Source: Enhydrobacter sp. (lineage in GTDB: Bacteria; Pseudomonadota; Alphaproteobacteria; Reyranellales; Reyranellaceae). Taken from it: a stretch of 64,000 nt of DNA. Location of the stretch: the NCBI GenBank assembly GCA_025808875.1, contig CP075528.1, positions 3,718,473 through 3,782,472 of the forward strand, given 5' to 3'. A program made the translations under genes and the position numbers. The notes under the pieces are model-generated. The model was not told the origin of the DNA. It saw nothing but the letters and a program-made list of their open reading frames with translations, and ran no database searches. Below, piece after piece: positions 1 through 7,534 of the stretch (its first letter is position 1; each line of letters begins with the position of its first letter).

Positions 1-166
1 TGAACCCGTCCTTGCCGTAGCAAGCCCCTTCGATCTCGCCCAACAGATAGTCCCGCTGTCGACGCTCCCGACTGCCGAACAAGAATTGAGGATGCTTCTC
101 AGGTTCCACGCGGAACGTCGTAAATCCTGGCCGCATGAAGAACCAGGTCGCCATCGTCTTTTGCAT
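1..166 (-). CDS. Unidentified protein, N-terminal 55 residues (cut by window edge)
   Basis: Reading leftward from ATG at 166-164 gives an open frame to the window edge that begins M-Q-K-T-M-A-T-W-F-F-M-R-P-G. An AGGAG ribosome-binding site lies 7 bases upstream of the start, in the 19-base gap after the stop of the PLD-like gene, so translation as the third gene of the same operon is likely. The visible part has an aromatic-rich start followed by a charged stretch (around residues 19-46). I do not recognise the family. Its function is probably linked to the upstream AAA+ ATPase and PLD nuclease; the rest of the gene lies outside the window. Confidence 0.6.
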   Translation of the reverse strand, partial: MQKTMATWFFMRPGFTTFRVEPEKHPQFLFGSRERRQRDYLLGEIEGACYGKDGF

Positions 167-185
167 GTTGATCTCCTGCGGTCGG

Positions 186-641
186 CTAAGCGCTGAGGTA
201 GTGACTAAACTGGTGAATCTGTCGAAACAGATGGCGACCACATTGCGACGTAGGAGCAACGTGGACGCCAAGCTCGATGTTCGCACGGGTGCCGGCTTGT
301 GTGAGATTGGCCGACGTAACGATGGCCTCGCTCTGACAAGCCCTCCGGCCGTGGGCAACGTACAGCTTTGCATGAAGAGTCGGTCGAACGACCACAGCCG
401 TATGGCGACGAGCAAAGCGTTGCGGCAGGACGGCCATGAGCTCGTGAGCCGACTCCGGCCTAGTGACGATGCAAAGGTTGCATCCGCTGCGTTCGGCTGA
501 GCACGAAAGCAAGGCGAGTCTCTTCATCAGGACCTTGTCGATGAAGGGAGAGCAGATCACGACCTGCATGTACTCGCTCATCCTCGTAGCCGTCCGGTCG
601 AGGAGCTCTAGAACGGCCGGGCCTTTCGAGAGCTCGATCAT
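186..641 (-). CDS. Single-HKD phospholipase-D-like nuclease
   Basis: This 151-residue protein has the hallmarks of one PLD half-domain: a core strand V-V-I-C-S-P-F-I-D (residues about 27-35), then H-A-K-L-Y-V (about residues 89-94) and the S-A-N-L-T segment ending in N-I-E-L-G-V. The HxK, S-A-N and downstream Glu are the usual catalytic and supporting residues of PLD-type phosphodiesterases. A protein with only one HKD must dimerise to form an active site, as Nuc/BfiI-type nucleases do. Its ATG overlaps the stop of the upstream AAA+ gene (ATGA, 638-641), so the two are translationally coupled. It is the likely effector of this module; the target (DNA or RNA) is unknown. Confidence 0.75.
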   Translation of the reverse strand: MIELSKGPAVLELLDRTATRMSEYMQVVICSPFIDKVLMKRLALLSCSAERSGCNLCIVTRPESAHELMAVLPQRFARRHTAVVVRPTLHAKLYVAHGRRACQSEAIVTSANLTQAGTRANIELGVHVAPTSQCGRHLFRQIHQFSHYLSA

Positions 642-1915
642 GAAAGGTCTCCTGCAGGCTCGCCGCGTCGTTCGCGGTCGAGTTGACGGAGCTGTGCCTT
701 GAGTCGTCTCTCATCGATGCCCAGCGCCATGGCCAGGCGGATCAATGAGGCCGGATTGGTGAGCAGTCTTGTCCGCAACTCGCGCCGGATATCCAGCTCG
801 ACTGCGCGGACGTGCGCGGCAAGCCCGTCGCCGGTTGCGGTGCGGTTGAAAAGGCCGGCGAGCAGATCCGAATCCTCGGCCGAGCCATCGAGCACCTCGT
901 CGGCCAACGTCGGTAGATGGGCTATGACCTGGTCGGGATCACGGCCGCCAACCAGGATCTGCTCCACGGCAACAGTGAGTCCGCGCAGATTCCCATGGCG
1001 ATTCCACTGGACGCGAGCAAGGCGCTGCCGCGCACTAGGGTCCATGGGTTCAAGAGCTTGGCGCCGGCGTGCCCAGTAGTCGCGATCGACCCTCGACTCG
1101 ACGACTCGCATGCGATCGATCTCGGCCCTAACCGCCCGTATGAGAATCTCCTCGACGTCTCGAAGCAGCAGGTCGAAGTCTTCCGCCCGATCGTCGATGC
1201 TAGGAACGTCGATCGTGTATCCCGCCACGCGGGATAGGAGGTCCGGGCGCAATACCCCACTGCTTAGGTGTCGCCAGGAGGCCGCTATCGTCAGCCCCCT
1301 GAATTGCAGCTCGGCGTTGGCTTTGCCTTCCGTGCCCAGGCGGTAGTACACGCCGCCGGAAAGCACGGGCAGAAGTTTGGCCTGGAGTTTGGGAGTCAGC
1401 TCGCCGATCTCATCGAGAAAGACCACACCTCCCGTCAGCTTCGCCCCTGCAGCTTCGGCTCCTCTGGGCATGGCTCCTGCCGAAGCGCGCTCGAAAACGC
1501 CCGGAGCGGATATCGCGCCGGTAAATGCGCCCCTCTCGGTGCCGAACAGCTGCGCTTCCGCTAGATTCTCGACAAGACCGGTGAGGGGTAATTCGACGTA
1601 CCAGGTCACAATCGACCGCAGGTCGACCTGGTTCGGCCCATCGAATCGAACGGTCTCGAGGATCTGACGGGCCTCGGCTTCGGAGAGAGGGGCAATCCGC
1701 TTCAGCAGTCCGATCGTTCGGGCGAGCGTGGATTTGCCGACGCCGATGGGTCCCCGCAGGAGAACGGACTTCGCGACCGGGCTGGAAACGAACTCGATGA
1801 CCTGTTCCCGAACTCGGCGGATGGCAGGACTCGTGCCAGGCAACGTGCGCTCAAGGAACCCCATCATCACTGGGCGCGCGGGTAGACTCGAAATCGTGGT
1901 TGGACTTGGGGACAC
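638..1915 (-). CDS. AAA+ ATPase of the sigma-54 activator (NtrC/RtcR) class without a sensor domain
   Basis: The protein shows Walker A G-P-I-G-V-G-K-S (residues about 55-62), the sigma-54 contact loop G-A-F-T-G-A (about 129-134) and Walker B V-V-F-L-D-E (about 164-169). The AAA+ domain starts almost at the N-terminus, so there is no receiver, GAF or CARF sensor. The C-terminal tail could hold a degenerate Fis-type helix-turn-helix (A-L-G-I-D-E-R-R-L region). The linker between GAFTGA and Walker B is longer than usual. The frame opens at TTG 1960, but that codon lies inside a sigma-54 promoter match, so translation probably starts further in. GTG 1915 follows an AAGGAAAGG ribosome-binding site; ATG 1942 and ATG 1867/1864 are alternatives. 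It overlaps the PLD gene by 4 bases. Probable role: activator or gatekeeper of the defence module. Confidence 0.7.
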   Translation of the reverse strand: MSPSPTTISSLPARPVMMGFLERTLPGTSPAIRRVREQVIEFVSSPVAKSVLLRGPIGVGKSTLARTIGLLKRIAPLSEAEARQILETVRFDGPNQVDLRSIVTWYVELPLTGLVENLAEAQLFGTERGAFTGAISAPGVFERASAGAMPRGAEAAGAKLTGGVVFLDEIGELTPKLQAKLLPVLSGGVYYRLGTEGKANAELQFRGLTIAASWRHLSSGVLRPDLLSRVAGYTIDVPSIDDRAEDFDLLLRDVEEILIRAVRAEIDRMRVVESRVDRDYWARRRQALEPMDPSARQRLARVQWNRHGNLRGLTVAVEQILVGGRDPDQVIAHLPTLADEVLDGSAEDSDLLAGLFNRTATGDGLAAHVRAVELDIRRELRTRLLTNPASLIRLAMALGIDERRLKAQLRQLDRERRGEPAGDLS

Positions 1916-1944
1916 GGAGCCTTTCCTTTCCACAGCGACCATCG

Positions 1945-1960
1945 GCAAGGTGCGTGCCAA
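1945..1960 (-). promoter_or_regulatory. Sigma-54 (-24/-12) promoter match for the AAA+/PLD operon
   Basis: On the minus strand the sequence reads TTGGCACGCACCTTGC, matching the consensus TGGCAC-N5-TTGC exactly at the GG and GC elements with correct spacing. A transcript would start near 1933. The gene it would drive encodes a sigma-54 activator-type ATPase, which strengthens the call, but the site sits within the longest possible reading frame of that gene. Confidence 0.6.
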
Positions 1961-2024
1961 ACTCTTAGTTGTTTGAATTATAACGGTTTTTCGGATTTAG
2001 CCCTCCGAATCTAGTCGGACTATG

Positions 2025-2061
2025 AGTGCCAATCGCCACGACTCTGGTGGCGATTGGCACT
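2025..2061. promoter_or_regulatory. 15-bp-arm perfect palindrome, candidate upstream activator site
   Basis: Arms 2025-2039 and 2047-2061 (core GTGCCAATCGCCAC and its exact complement) are separated by 7 bases. The centre lies about 110 bases upstream of the transcript start predicted from the sigma-54 site at 1945-1960, the usual distance for an enhancer-type activator site. It could instead be an RNA hairpin or an operator for the rightward toxin-antitoxin genes about 300 bases away. Confidence 0.55.
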
Positions 2062-2364
2062 AACGGAAGTTCATCTGTCACACCCTACCGCCGATCCGCG
2101 GCGGCTGAAACTTCGGGATTTGGCCGATGGAGAGATGCATAGCCGCCGAAGAGTTTTCTGGGTTCGCGATCGGGACCATGGGCAAAGCGATTATGAGCAT
2201 CCACCCTTCAAGTCATTGAAATCATTTGATAATATACGGGTCACAGGCAGCGAAGACTTTTGTTGCCAGCTCACGGGGTTGACATGGCCAGAGGAAATCT
2301 CAATATCAACCCCTGACTATCAACCCTCCCGATCATCCAGATGCGTCAAAGATCGGAGACCGAC
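2062..2364. other. AT-richer intergenic region upstream of the Xre/RES pair
   Basis: About 300 bases without a convincing gene. The stretch around 2205-2250 is clearly AT-richer than the surroundings and probably holds the toxin-antitoxin promoter, but I could not fix -35/-10 boxes with confidence. Confidence 0.35.
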
Positions 2365-3456
2365 ATGGCATCCAACGAAACCACGAGCTTTTTGACGGCA
2401 ATGGCAGACCCCAGTGGCGCTGGCCGGTCGATCCTGGATCAGTCGCTCCGAGAGGTCTTGCTTCGCGCCCTCGGGAGATCAGAGCCACATCGCTATTTAT
2501 CCGGTAGCTGGCTGCTCGGAGGAAATTACCAGTCGATGGAAGCAGCAGTGGCTTCACTGCTAGACCATAGCCGGACAGATCACTACGACATCGATCTGGT
2601 CCACGTGCTGGAGAGAGAGCGCAGCGACGTCGCTTCGGTGGCGCGGTTTGGTCATCGTGTCGAATGCGCTTCGCTTCATATGTATGTTGCGTTCGACAAG
2701 GCGCATGTCGTTGACTTCGAGTTGCCTGTAGTGCGCAACGTGGTGAAGCCGACGCATGGAATCAGCGTCTGGTACCACAGCCTGGTGAACACGACATTCA
2801 ATCGCTATCGTGAACTCAAATGCGCCTTGCTGCATAAGTGGTCGCCACCTGCGGAAGTCGAACCACTGACATTCTACGCATTCTGCATGCTGAGCGAGAT
2901 CACGCCGGCTGAAAGCCAACTGCGCGATCTGTTCGTCAAGGATCGGCCGCGCGCTTTTCACGAGCTGACACGTCACCTGGACCTAGTGGCGGATCAATTG
3001 AAAGCTGCGATCAAGCTGGCAGGCGATCTTGAAGCGGTTGCATCGGACGATGCGAGCGACGACGATGCACGACTCAAGGCATTGCAAATGGAATTGCTCG
3101 GCAAGGCGGGGAAGCCGCTGTCGCTGACCGAAGCCTCAATGCAGCTCGACGTTTCTCGACAGGCCCTGCACAAGCGCATTGGACTGGGAACGGCGCTCGG
3201 CTTGATGCGCGGTTCCGAACTGGTCGTGCCCGAGGCGCAATTCGTCACCAAGAATGGCAAACTCGGGATAGTCGACGGTCTGGGAGCCGTAGTGCGCGAA
3301 TTCGACGACTCGGGGGCGGGTCGATGGTCGGCGTTGCAATTCCTGATCGAAATCGACCCGACACTGCAGCGAACTCCTCTGGAGGCGCTTAAAGCGGGCG
3401 AGCAGGATGCGGTTGTTCGGGCGGCAAGGGCCTATCTAAGCCGCGACGAGGCGTGA
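2365..3456 (+). CDS. Xre/ParS-type antitoxin of a RES toxin-antitoxin pair, N-terminally extended
   Basis: The C-terminal third carries a helix-turn-helix (S-L-T-E-A-S-M-Q-L-D-V-S-R-Q-A-L-H-K-R-I, about residues 252-271) followed by a tail ending T-P-L-E-A-L-K-A-G-E that resembles the MbcA/ParS toxin-binding domain. Antitoxins of this class are usually 120-180 residues; this one has about 240 extra N-terminal residues of no recognised family. ATG 2365 is preferred over ATG 2341 because a GGAG motif precedes it by 6 bases. The stop overlaps the start of the RES toxin gene (GTGA). In known Xre-RES systems the antitoxin masks the toxin and represses its own operon; that role here is inferred. 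Confidence 0.75.
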   Translation: MASNETTSFLTAMADPSGAGRSILDQSLREVLLRALGRSEPHRYLSGSWLLGGNYQSMEAAVASLLDHSRTDHYDIDLVHVLERERSDVASVARFGHRVECASLHMYVAFDKAHVVDFELPVVRNVVKPTHGISVWYHSLVNTTFNRYRELKCALLHKWSPPAEVEPLTFYAFCMLSEITPAESQLRDLFVKDRPRAFHELTRHLDLVADQLKAAIKLAGDLEAVASDDASDDDARLKALQMELLGKAGKPLSLTEASMQLDVSRQALHKRIGLGTALGLMRGSELVVPEAQFVTKNGKLGIVDGLGAVVREFDDSGAGRWSALQFLIEIDPTLQRTPLEALKAGEQDAVVRAARAYLSRDEA

Positions 3457-4073
3457 GACGCCCTCCCGTGTCGACCTACGCGTTCCCCTCAGGGATAAAG
3501 ACGATTTCAGTTCCAGCCGAGCAAGAGATCGTGCGGGTGCATCAGGTCGGAAAGGGAGCGCTGTGGTACGGTCCCGCCCCCGGACAACCGCCGGCCTATC
3601 GTTTTGATGCGCCAGCTGGCGAGTACCGCACGCTCTACTGCGCCGAAGAGCTGACAGGGGCATTTGTCGAGACCGTGCTGCGCAAAGCGCAGCGAATCAT
3701 CGGTCGGCCTTTCGTCGATGCGCGGGGTTGGACCGTGCTCGCCTGTAAGCGTGAGCTTCGGCTGGCGAAGGTCTTCGACGAGGGTCTCGTGCTTCATGGC
3801 GTGACCAATGACATCTGCGCTGGCGATGACTATTCGGCGTCACAGCGCTTTGCCGGCGACCTCTTCGCCAAAGACCCTCGTGTCGACGGTATCGCCTACC
3901 GAGCAAGGCACAACAACGGCCAAATCTGCTACGCGGTGTTCGACCGCGTAGCCGCGCATGACTTTCGTGAGATCGACCATCGCGCCTTCCGTGCCGAGCG
4001 CGCGATCGTCGAGAGCATGATGAAGGAGCATGGCGCGGTCTGGGATCCGATGACGCCGCTGCCGCCAATCTAG
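3453..4073 (+). CDS. RES-domain toxin (NAD+ phosphorylase/ADP-ribosyltransferase-like)
   Basis: The 206-residue protein has the RES-family layout: an early Arg (I-V-R-V-H-Q, about residue 28), L-Y-C-A-E-E-L-T-G-A-F-V-E-T (about 68-81), and the Ser in S-A-S-Q-R-F-A-G-D-L region (about residue 128) followed by D-G-I-A-Y-R-A-R. Characterised RES toxins (MbcT, ParT, Res) degrade NAD+ or ADP-ribosylate a metabolic enzyme. The GTG start overlaps the antitoxin stop; a second GTG at 3468 is also possible. It ends about 95 bases from the convergent cap4 stop. Confidence 0.88.
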   Translation: MRRPPVSTYAFPSGIKTISVPAEQEIVRVHQVGKGALWYGPAPGQPPAYRFDAPAGEYRTLYCAEELTGAFVETVLRKAQRIIGRPFVDARGWTVLACKRELRLAKVFDEGLVLHGVTNDICAGDDYSASQRFAGDLFAKDPRVDGIAYRARHNNGQICYAVFDRVAAHDFREIDHRAFRAERAIVESMMKEHGAVWDPMTPLPPI

Positions 4074-4168
4074 ACGGAAGTAGAGATTCGAGCCAAGCCG
4101 CCGGGCAAGCCGCAACCACAATGGAGTCGAGAGCGAATAAGCTGAGTGGCTTCGCCCCAAGCAGTGTT

Positions 4169-5686
4169 CTAGCGAAACTCAAGCCCGATCGAATATCCCC
4201 CGCCCCTACCTCCTTCGAAGTCCCATTCGTACACGGCGACATGACCAAGCGCCGGCTGGTTTTGCCCGAGGAAGAATGCAAAAGCGTTTGGAACTGCCAA
4301 GAATGCATGAACCTTTGGTCGCGGCGTGCTGACACCAGCCATCGCCCTCACGTGCGCGGTGATCTGCTCGGCAAGCCTGTGGGCGTGCCTTCCACATCTC
4401 ACACTGCGACCCGAAGGACCGCTGTCGAGGCGAACGTACACGATTCGGGCGATGCCGGACACTTTCGCAATGTAGGCTCGTACACCGTCAGTGACGTCGT
4501 GGGTGAGGCTGACGGCGAGCGCGATATCGTGGCCAGGATCGGCTGTCGCCTCGTCGAGGAATTGCAGCTTCGGCCAAGCCGGATCATCCGGCAGGTCGGT
4601 CGGCGCCCAGAAACGACGGCCGCCGGTTCGCTGCTCGACTTCGACCGTCTTGCCTGATTTGACGTTGAGGACCGCGCCGACACCGAAGGCCAGCGAGACG
4701 TGAGCGTCCAGGGCGAGGCGGATGTGGTCCGTGGTCTTCGCCGCGTCGACAAGAAAGGTCCGGAGTTCCGGCGCCAGCTTGCCCTTCCAGTCAGCCTCGT
4801 TGCGAATGTATCGTCCGTCGAAGTGCGGTACGAGATTCAGAGTCGCGTCGCAACGAGCGTCGAGATTGTCGATCGGATGCACGAACGATCGCACGCCGAG
4901 GGTAAGCGGCCGGTCGTCCCGGCCAGTTGCCAGCAGCTTCTCGTCGCCGCACAACTCACGAAAGGTCTTGCGGTCGAAGTCGGCGCGGCCCTGAGCATGG
5001 AGCTTTGAGATGAGGTCGTCATAGACGAAGGGGGTCTCCCAGTCGGGCACGGTCCTCATCCCTGCTGCCGTGAAGCGATCGTTGAGCTGCATGCGCAGAT
5101 CTTCGAGCGACTCGAGGCGAAGGGTGATGCCCAGGGTACTCGCCAGGAGGCGCAACGCCGCATCGTCGATGGCAAGATGATCCCGCCAGATCTTGCGCAT
5201 CTTTCCCATCGCGCTGCGGTCGGTCGATCCGTCGAACAGCTTGTCCATGTCGAAGGCGTTTGATTGATGGTGGAGGATCTTCGCCAGCGGGTCGTCAGCG
5301 GCCAGCCTCCAGTTGGTCAGCAGCCGGAACCGCGCCCCGTTGCCATGTGGCGCATGTTGCTGTTGGGATTGCAGCGCACGTTGCAGGAAGGAAAACGTTG
5401 CGGCATTCGTGAACGCCGGGTTGATCAGATCCTGGTGGCCGAACTCGCCGGGCCTGACGTGCCACTTGCACTGGAAATGGTCGCGCAGGACCTTCTGTCC
5501 ACGGTGGTCGAGGCTGGGCCGGCCAGCATCGTACCCGACAAGGACGTCATCGAACGCCTTCGGACCCGTTTCAAAAGCAACCCGCACGACGTTGCTGCTA
5601 TCGATGAGCAACAAGGCCGCATAGAACCAGAACAGCCTGCCCTGGAAATCGTCTCCGAGCTTTCTGACAACGACTGCCTGAGTCAT
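4169..5686 (-). CDS. cap4: CBASS effector Cap4: nuclease domain fused to SAVED domain
   Basis: The N-terminal region (about residues 10-80) has a PD-(D/E)XK-like arrangement, F-D-D-V-L-V-G-Y-D and then F-Q-C-K-W, as in DUF4297/Cap4 nucleases. The C-terminal half ends in the SAVED signature around P-K-V-H-A-F-L-A-V-P-N-A-F-A-F-F-L-G-Q, closing G-Y-S-I-G-L-E-F. In characterised Cap4, SAVED binds a cyclic oligonucleotide, usually a trinucleotide, and triggers indiscriminate double-strand DNA degradation. It is the last gene of the five-gene leftward operon, 9 bases after the CD-NTase stop. The 505-residue length is normal. Confidence 0.9.
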   Translation of the reverse strand: MTQAVVVRKLGDDFQGRLFWFYAALLLIDSSNVVRVAFETGPKAFDDVLVGYDAGRPSLDHRGQKVLRDHFQCKWHVRPGEFGHQDLINPAFTNAATFSFLQRALQSQQQHAPHGNGARFRLLTNWRLAADDPLAKILHHQSNAFDMDKLFDGSTDRSAMGKMRKIWRDHLAIDDAALRLLASTLGITLRLESLEDLRMQLNDRFTAAGMRTVPDWETPFVYDDLISKLHAQGRADFDRKTFRELCGDEKLLATGRDDRPLTLGVRSFVHPIDNLDARCDATLNLVPHFDGRYIRNEADWKGKLAPELRTFLVDAAKTTDHIRLALDAHVSLAFGVGAVLNVKSGKTVEVEQRTGGRRFWAPTDLPDDPAWPKLQFLDEATADPGHDIALAVSLTHDVTDGVRAYIAKVSGIARIVYVRLDSGPSGRSVRCGRHAHRLAEQITAHVRAMAGVSTPRPKVHAFLAVPNAFAFFLGQNQPALGHVAVYEWDFEGGRGGGYSIGLEFR

Positions 5687-5695
5687 GGGTTTTAC

Positions 5696-6574
5696 CTAAC
5701 TCGTCGGGAAGTAGCGGCCCATGATCTCGCGCCACACGGCGAGCGCCTCGCCCTGTTTGCCTTGCTTTTCAAGGTGCATGGCGCGCGCCGCCTTGGTCTC
5801 TGCCTTGCGCAACAAGTCGATGGCCTGCTTGATGAGCGCGGGCGTCATCTGATCGGAAACCGGCGGCCCATAGCCGGCGGGGTCGGGCCATGCCTGCTGA
5901 ATGCCGTCGAGCGCAGCGGCGAAAAAGCGACGTACCTCGGCCGGATAGTTCGTAAATGGCGGATCCACCAGGCCTTGCGCCATGACCTCGATCAAGAAGC
6001 CGGGCTTGATCGGCTTGTCGGCAGACCTGTTCCACCGCTTGATCATCTTGACGAGGGGCACCCACTTGCCGTCGAGCGCCTTATTCTTGGCAGTGGACTG
6101 CTCCGCGTGGACTTCGGGATCGGACTTGATCCACTTGCCAAGGTCGCGGTCGGGGATTTCATAGCAATCCCCGAGCTCGAAGGCCGGGACGGCGTCGATG
6201 GAGAGGACCTTCCCCTCTTCGTCCGTCGTGTTCTTCTCGAACTCGACGGTGACGCAACGCCGGCCGGGATCGACGGCATCCTTGCCGTACTTCTTAATGA
6301 GACAGGCTTGGAAGGCGTCGAGGATCTCCTTCGGCGGCCGGTCGCGCCACTTCTTCTCCTTGTCGCCGAGGCAGAAGAACACGTCGACGTCCTTGAGGGG
6401 CTTCGTCTTGGTGTGCCGGGCGTAGGAGCCCGTGAGGAAGTCGCGGTCGATGTCGAAGCCACCCCGAATGCACTCGCGCACGTCGGCATGGCGCTTCTGC
6501 GCGTTCTCGCTCTCGGTCTTGCTGAGCTCGAGGCGCTGGCGGAACTTCTCGAAGGCTTCGTCAACAGTGATCAT
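5696..6574 (-). CDS. CBASS CD-NTase (cGAS/DncV-like nucleotidyltransferase, CdnC/CdnD-like)
   Basis: The catalytic signature is L-T-G-S-Y-A-R (about residues 47-53) followed by D-V-D-V-F-F, with a third acidic residue in L-S-I-D-A-V-P-A-F. This is the G-S...D-x-D...D pattern of Pol-beta-type nucleotidyltransferases. It should make a cyclic di- or trinucleotide alarm signal for Cap4. ATG 6574 overlaps the Cap7 stop (ATGA), which fixes the start; the frame is open further upstream but that part is antisense to no signal. HORMA/TRIP13 association places it in the CdnC or CdnD group; I cannot choose between them by eye. Confidence 0.9.
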   Translation of the reverse strand: MITVDEAFEKFRQRLELSKTESENAQKRHADVRECIRGGFDIDRDFLTGSYARHTKTKPLKDVDVFFCLGDKEKKWRDRPPKEILDAFQACLIKKYGKDAVDPGRRCVTVEFEKNTTDEEGKVLSIDAVPAFELGDCYEIPDRDLGKWIKSDPEVHAEQSTAKNKALDGKWVPLVKMIKRWNRSADKPIKPGFLIEVMAQGLVDPPFTNYPAEVRRFFAAALDGIQQAWPDPAGYGPPVSDQMTPALIKQAIDLLRKAETKAARAMHLEKQGKQGEALAVWREIMGRYFPTS

Positions 6575-7068
6575 CGGTAGTAGGTCATCGAAGCCATGAG
6601 GTCGGGGGTGGCGATCGCTGTGCCGGCTTCTCGAGCAACCAGACCGCCCAGGGCGAGATATTGTGCGTCCGCGAGGCCTACATCCGGTGCGCCGCGCTTG
6701 GGCTGCAGCAGAATGCGGTAGATCGCGTTGCGAGGCGGGGTCTGCGACTTGGCGAACGCGCCGATGTAGAAGTCCTGATCGACCCACATGTCGTCAGCGC
6801 CATTGCCATCATAGCGGATGGGAAAATCCCAACGGGTCGACGCCCTGGTGGCCCCTGGCACGTAGAACTCGATCACGAACTTCTCGAGGTGCCCCGTCTC
6901 GAGCCACGATCGAGCCGCCTTGTCGACCCAGCCGGTCCAGGCGTCGACCAGCTTCACAGGGCACAAGTCGTAGTGCTGAATGAGATACTTGAGCAGGTTG
7001 CGCATCTTGTCCGACAAGAACTTCGCGGTGTGAGCCCGCGTATAGGCTGAGGTCGTGGTCACGGTCAT
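6571..7068 (-). CDS. cap7: CBASS HORMA-domain protein Cap7
   Basis: This 165-residue protein lies in the exact position of Cap7/HORMA between the CD-NTase and a second small partner, and has the size and alternating helix/strand texture of bacterial HORMA proteins (opening T-S-A-Y-T-R-A-H-T-A-K-F-L-S-D-K-M). In characterised type III CBASS, HORMA in its closed form binds and activates the CD-NTase, while TRIP13 reopens it. The call rests on neighbourhood plus weak sequence resemblance. It overlaps both neighbours by 4 bases (ATGA), indicating stoichiometric coupled translation. Confidence 0.75.
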   Translation of the reverse strand: MTVTTTSAYTRAHTAKFLSDKMRNLLKYLIQHYDLCPVKLVDAWTGWVDKAARSWLETGHLEKFVIEFYVPGATRASTRWDFPIRYDGNGADDMWVDQDFYIGAFAKSQTPPRNAIYRILLQPKRGAPDVGLADAQYLALGGLVAREAGTAIATPDLMASMTYYR

Positions 7069-7532
7069 GAGTTGCCCAGGACTCCCCAGTTGATCTGCAC
7101 GCCGGTGGCGGAGGTGGCCTTATCGTCTTCGTCGTCCTTCTGCGGCTCATTGACGTCGTGAACCGAGATGCGGGGCGCGCGATCAGCGAGCGTGTCGTTC
7201 ATCCATTTCACGTCCTCTTTCTCGGCGGGTGCCGTCATCGCCCATCCGGTGCCTGCGGTCGGATTCCAGGTCAGCTTGTCGACGGAGGTCCCGTGCTCCA
7301 TCGCATCCTCGTTGTAGACGAGATAGATCACGAGCCGCGATCCGCTTCCCTTGACGACGATCGGGATCTTGGCCGGGTGTTCCTCGGCGATCACGGCTTC
7401 CATCACACTGGCTGCTGCCCGGAGGGTGGAGGCGTCGACGGAGTCCTTGCCGGTGATCAGGTCGATGATGGCTGTCCAGGTCTCGCCGGCGGTGCGGACG
7501 GGAATGGAGGCGATATCGCGGCGGATCTCCAT
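7065..7532 (-). CDS. cap8: CBASS second HORMA-type protein Cap8 (HORMA3-like), likely closure-motif carrier
   Basis: The 155-residue protein starts at ATG 7532, two bases after the TRIP13 stop; longer frames upstream run through cap6 and are not real. Two-HORMA CBASS operons carry a second HORMA whose C-terminal tail is threaded by Cap7. Here the C-terminus is a low-complexity acidic linker (Q-K-D-D-E-D-D-K-A) followed by a short hydrophobic tail V-Q-I-N-W-G-V-L-G-N-S, which looks like such a peptide ligand. That last point is inference from layout. It overlaps cap7 by 4 bases. Confidence 0.7.
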   Translation of the reverse strand: MEIRRDIASIPVRTAGETWTAIIDLITGKDSVDASTLRAAASVMEAVIAEEHPAKIPIVVKGSGSRLVIYLVYNEDAMEHGTSVDKLTWNPTAGTGWAMTAPAEKEDVKWMNDTLADRAPRISVHDVNEPQKDDEDDKATSATGVQINWGVLGNS

Positions 7533-7534
7533 GG

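Noticed and set aside
1921..1960. TTG 1960 as the start of the sigma-54 ATPase
   Set aside because: TTG is part of the -24 element of the promoter match, so it would lie upstream of the transcript start.
2026..2075. A second sigma-54 promoter at the TTGGCAC in the palindrome arms
   Set aside because: Neither strand has a GC element at the required distance.
5264..6580. 438-codon rightward open frame in the CBASS operon
   Set aside because: Antisense to the CD-NTase and cap4, which have clear catalytic motifs and overlapping starts and stops.
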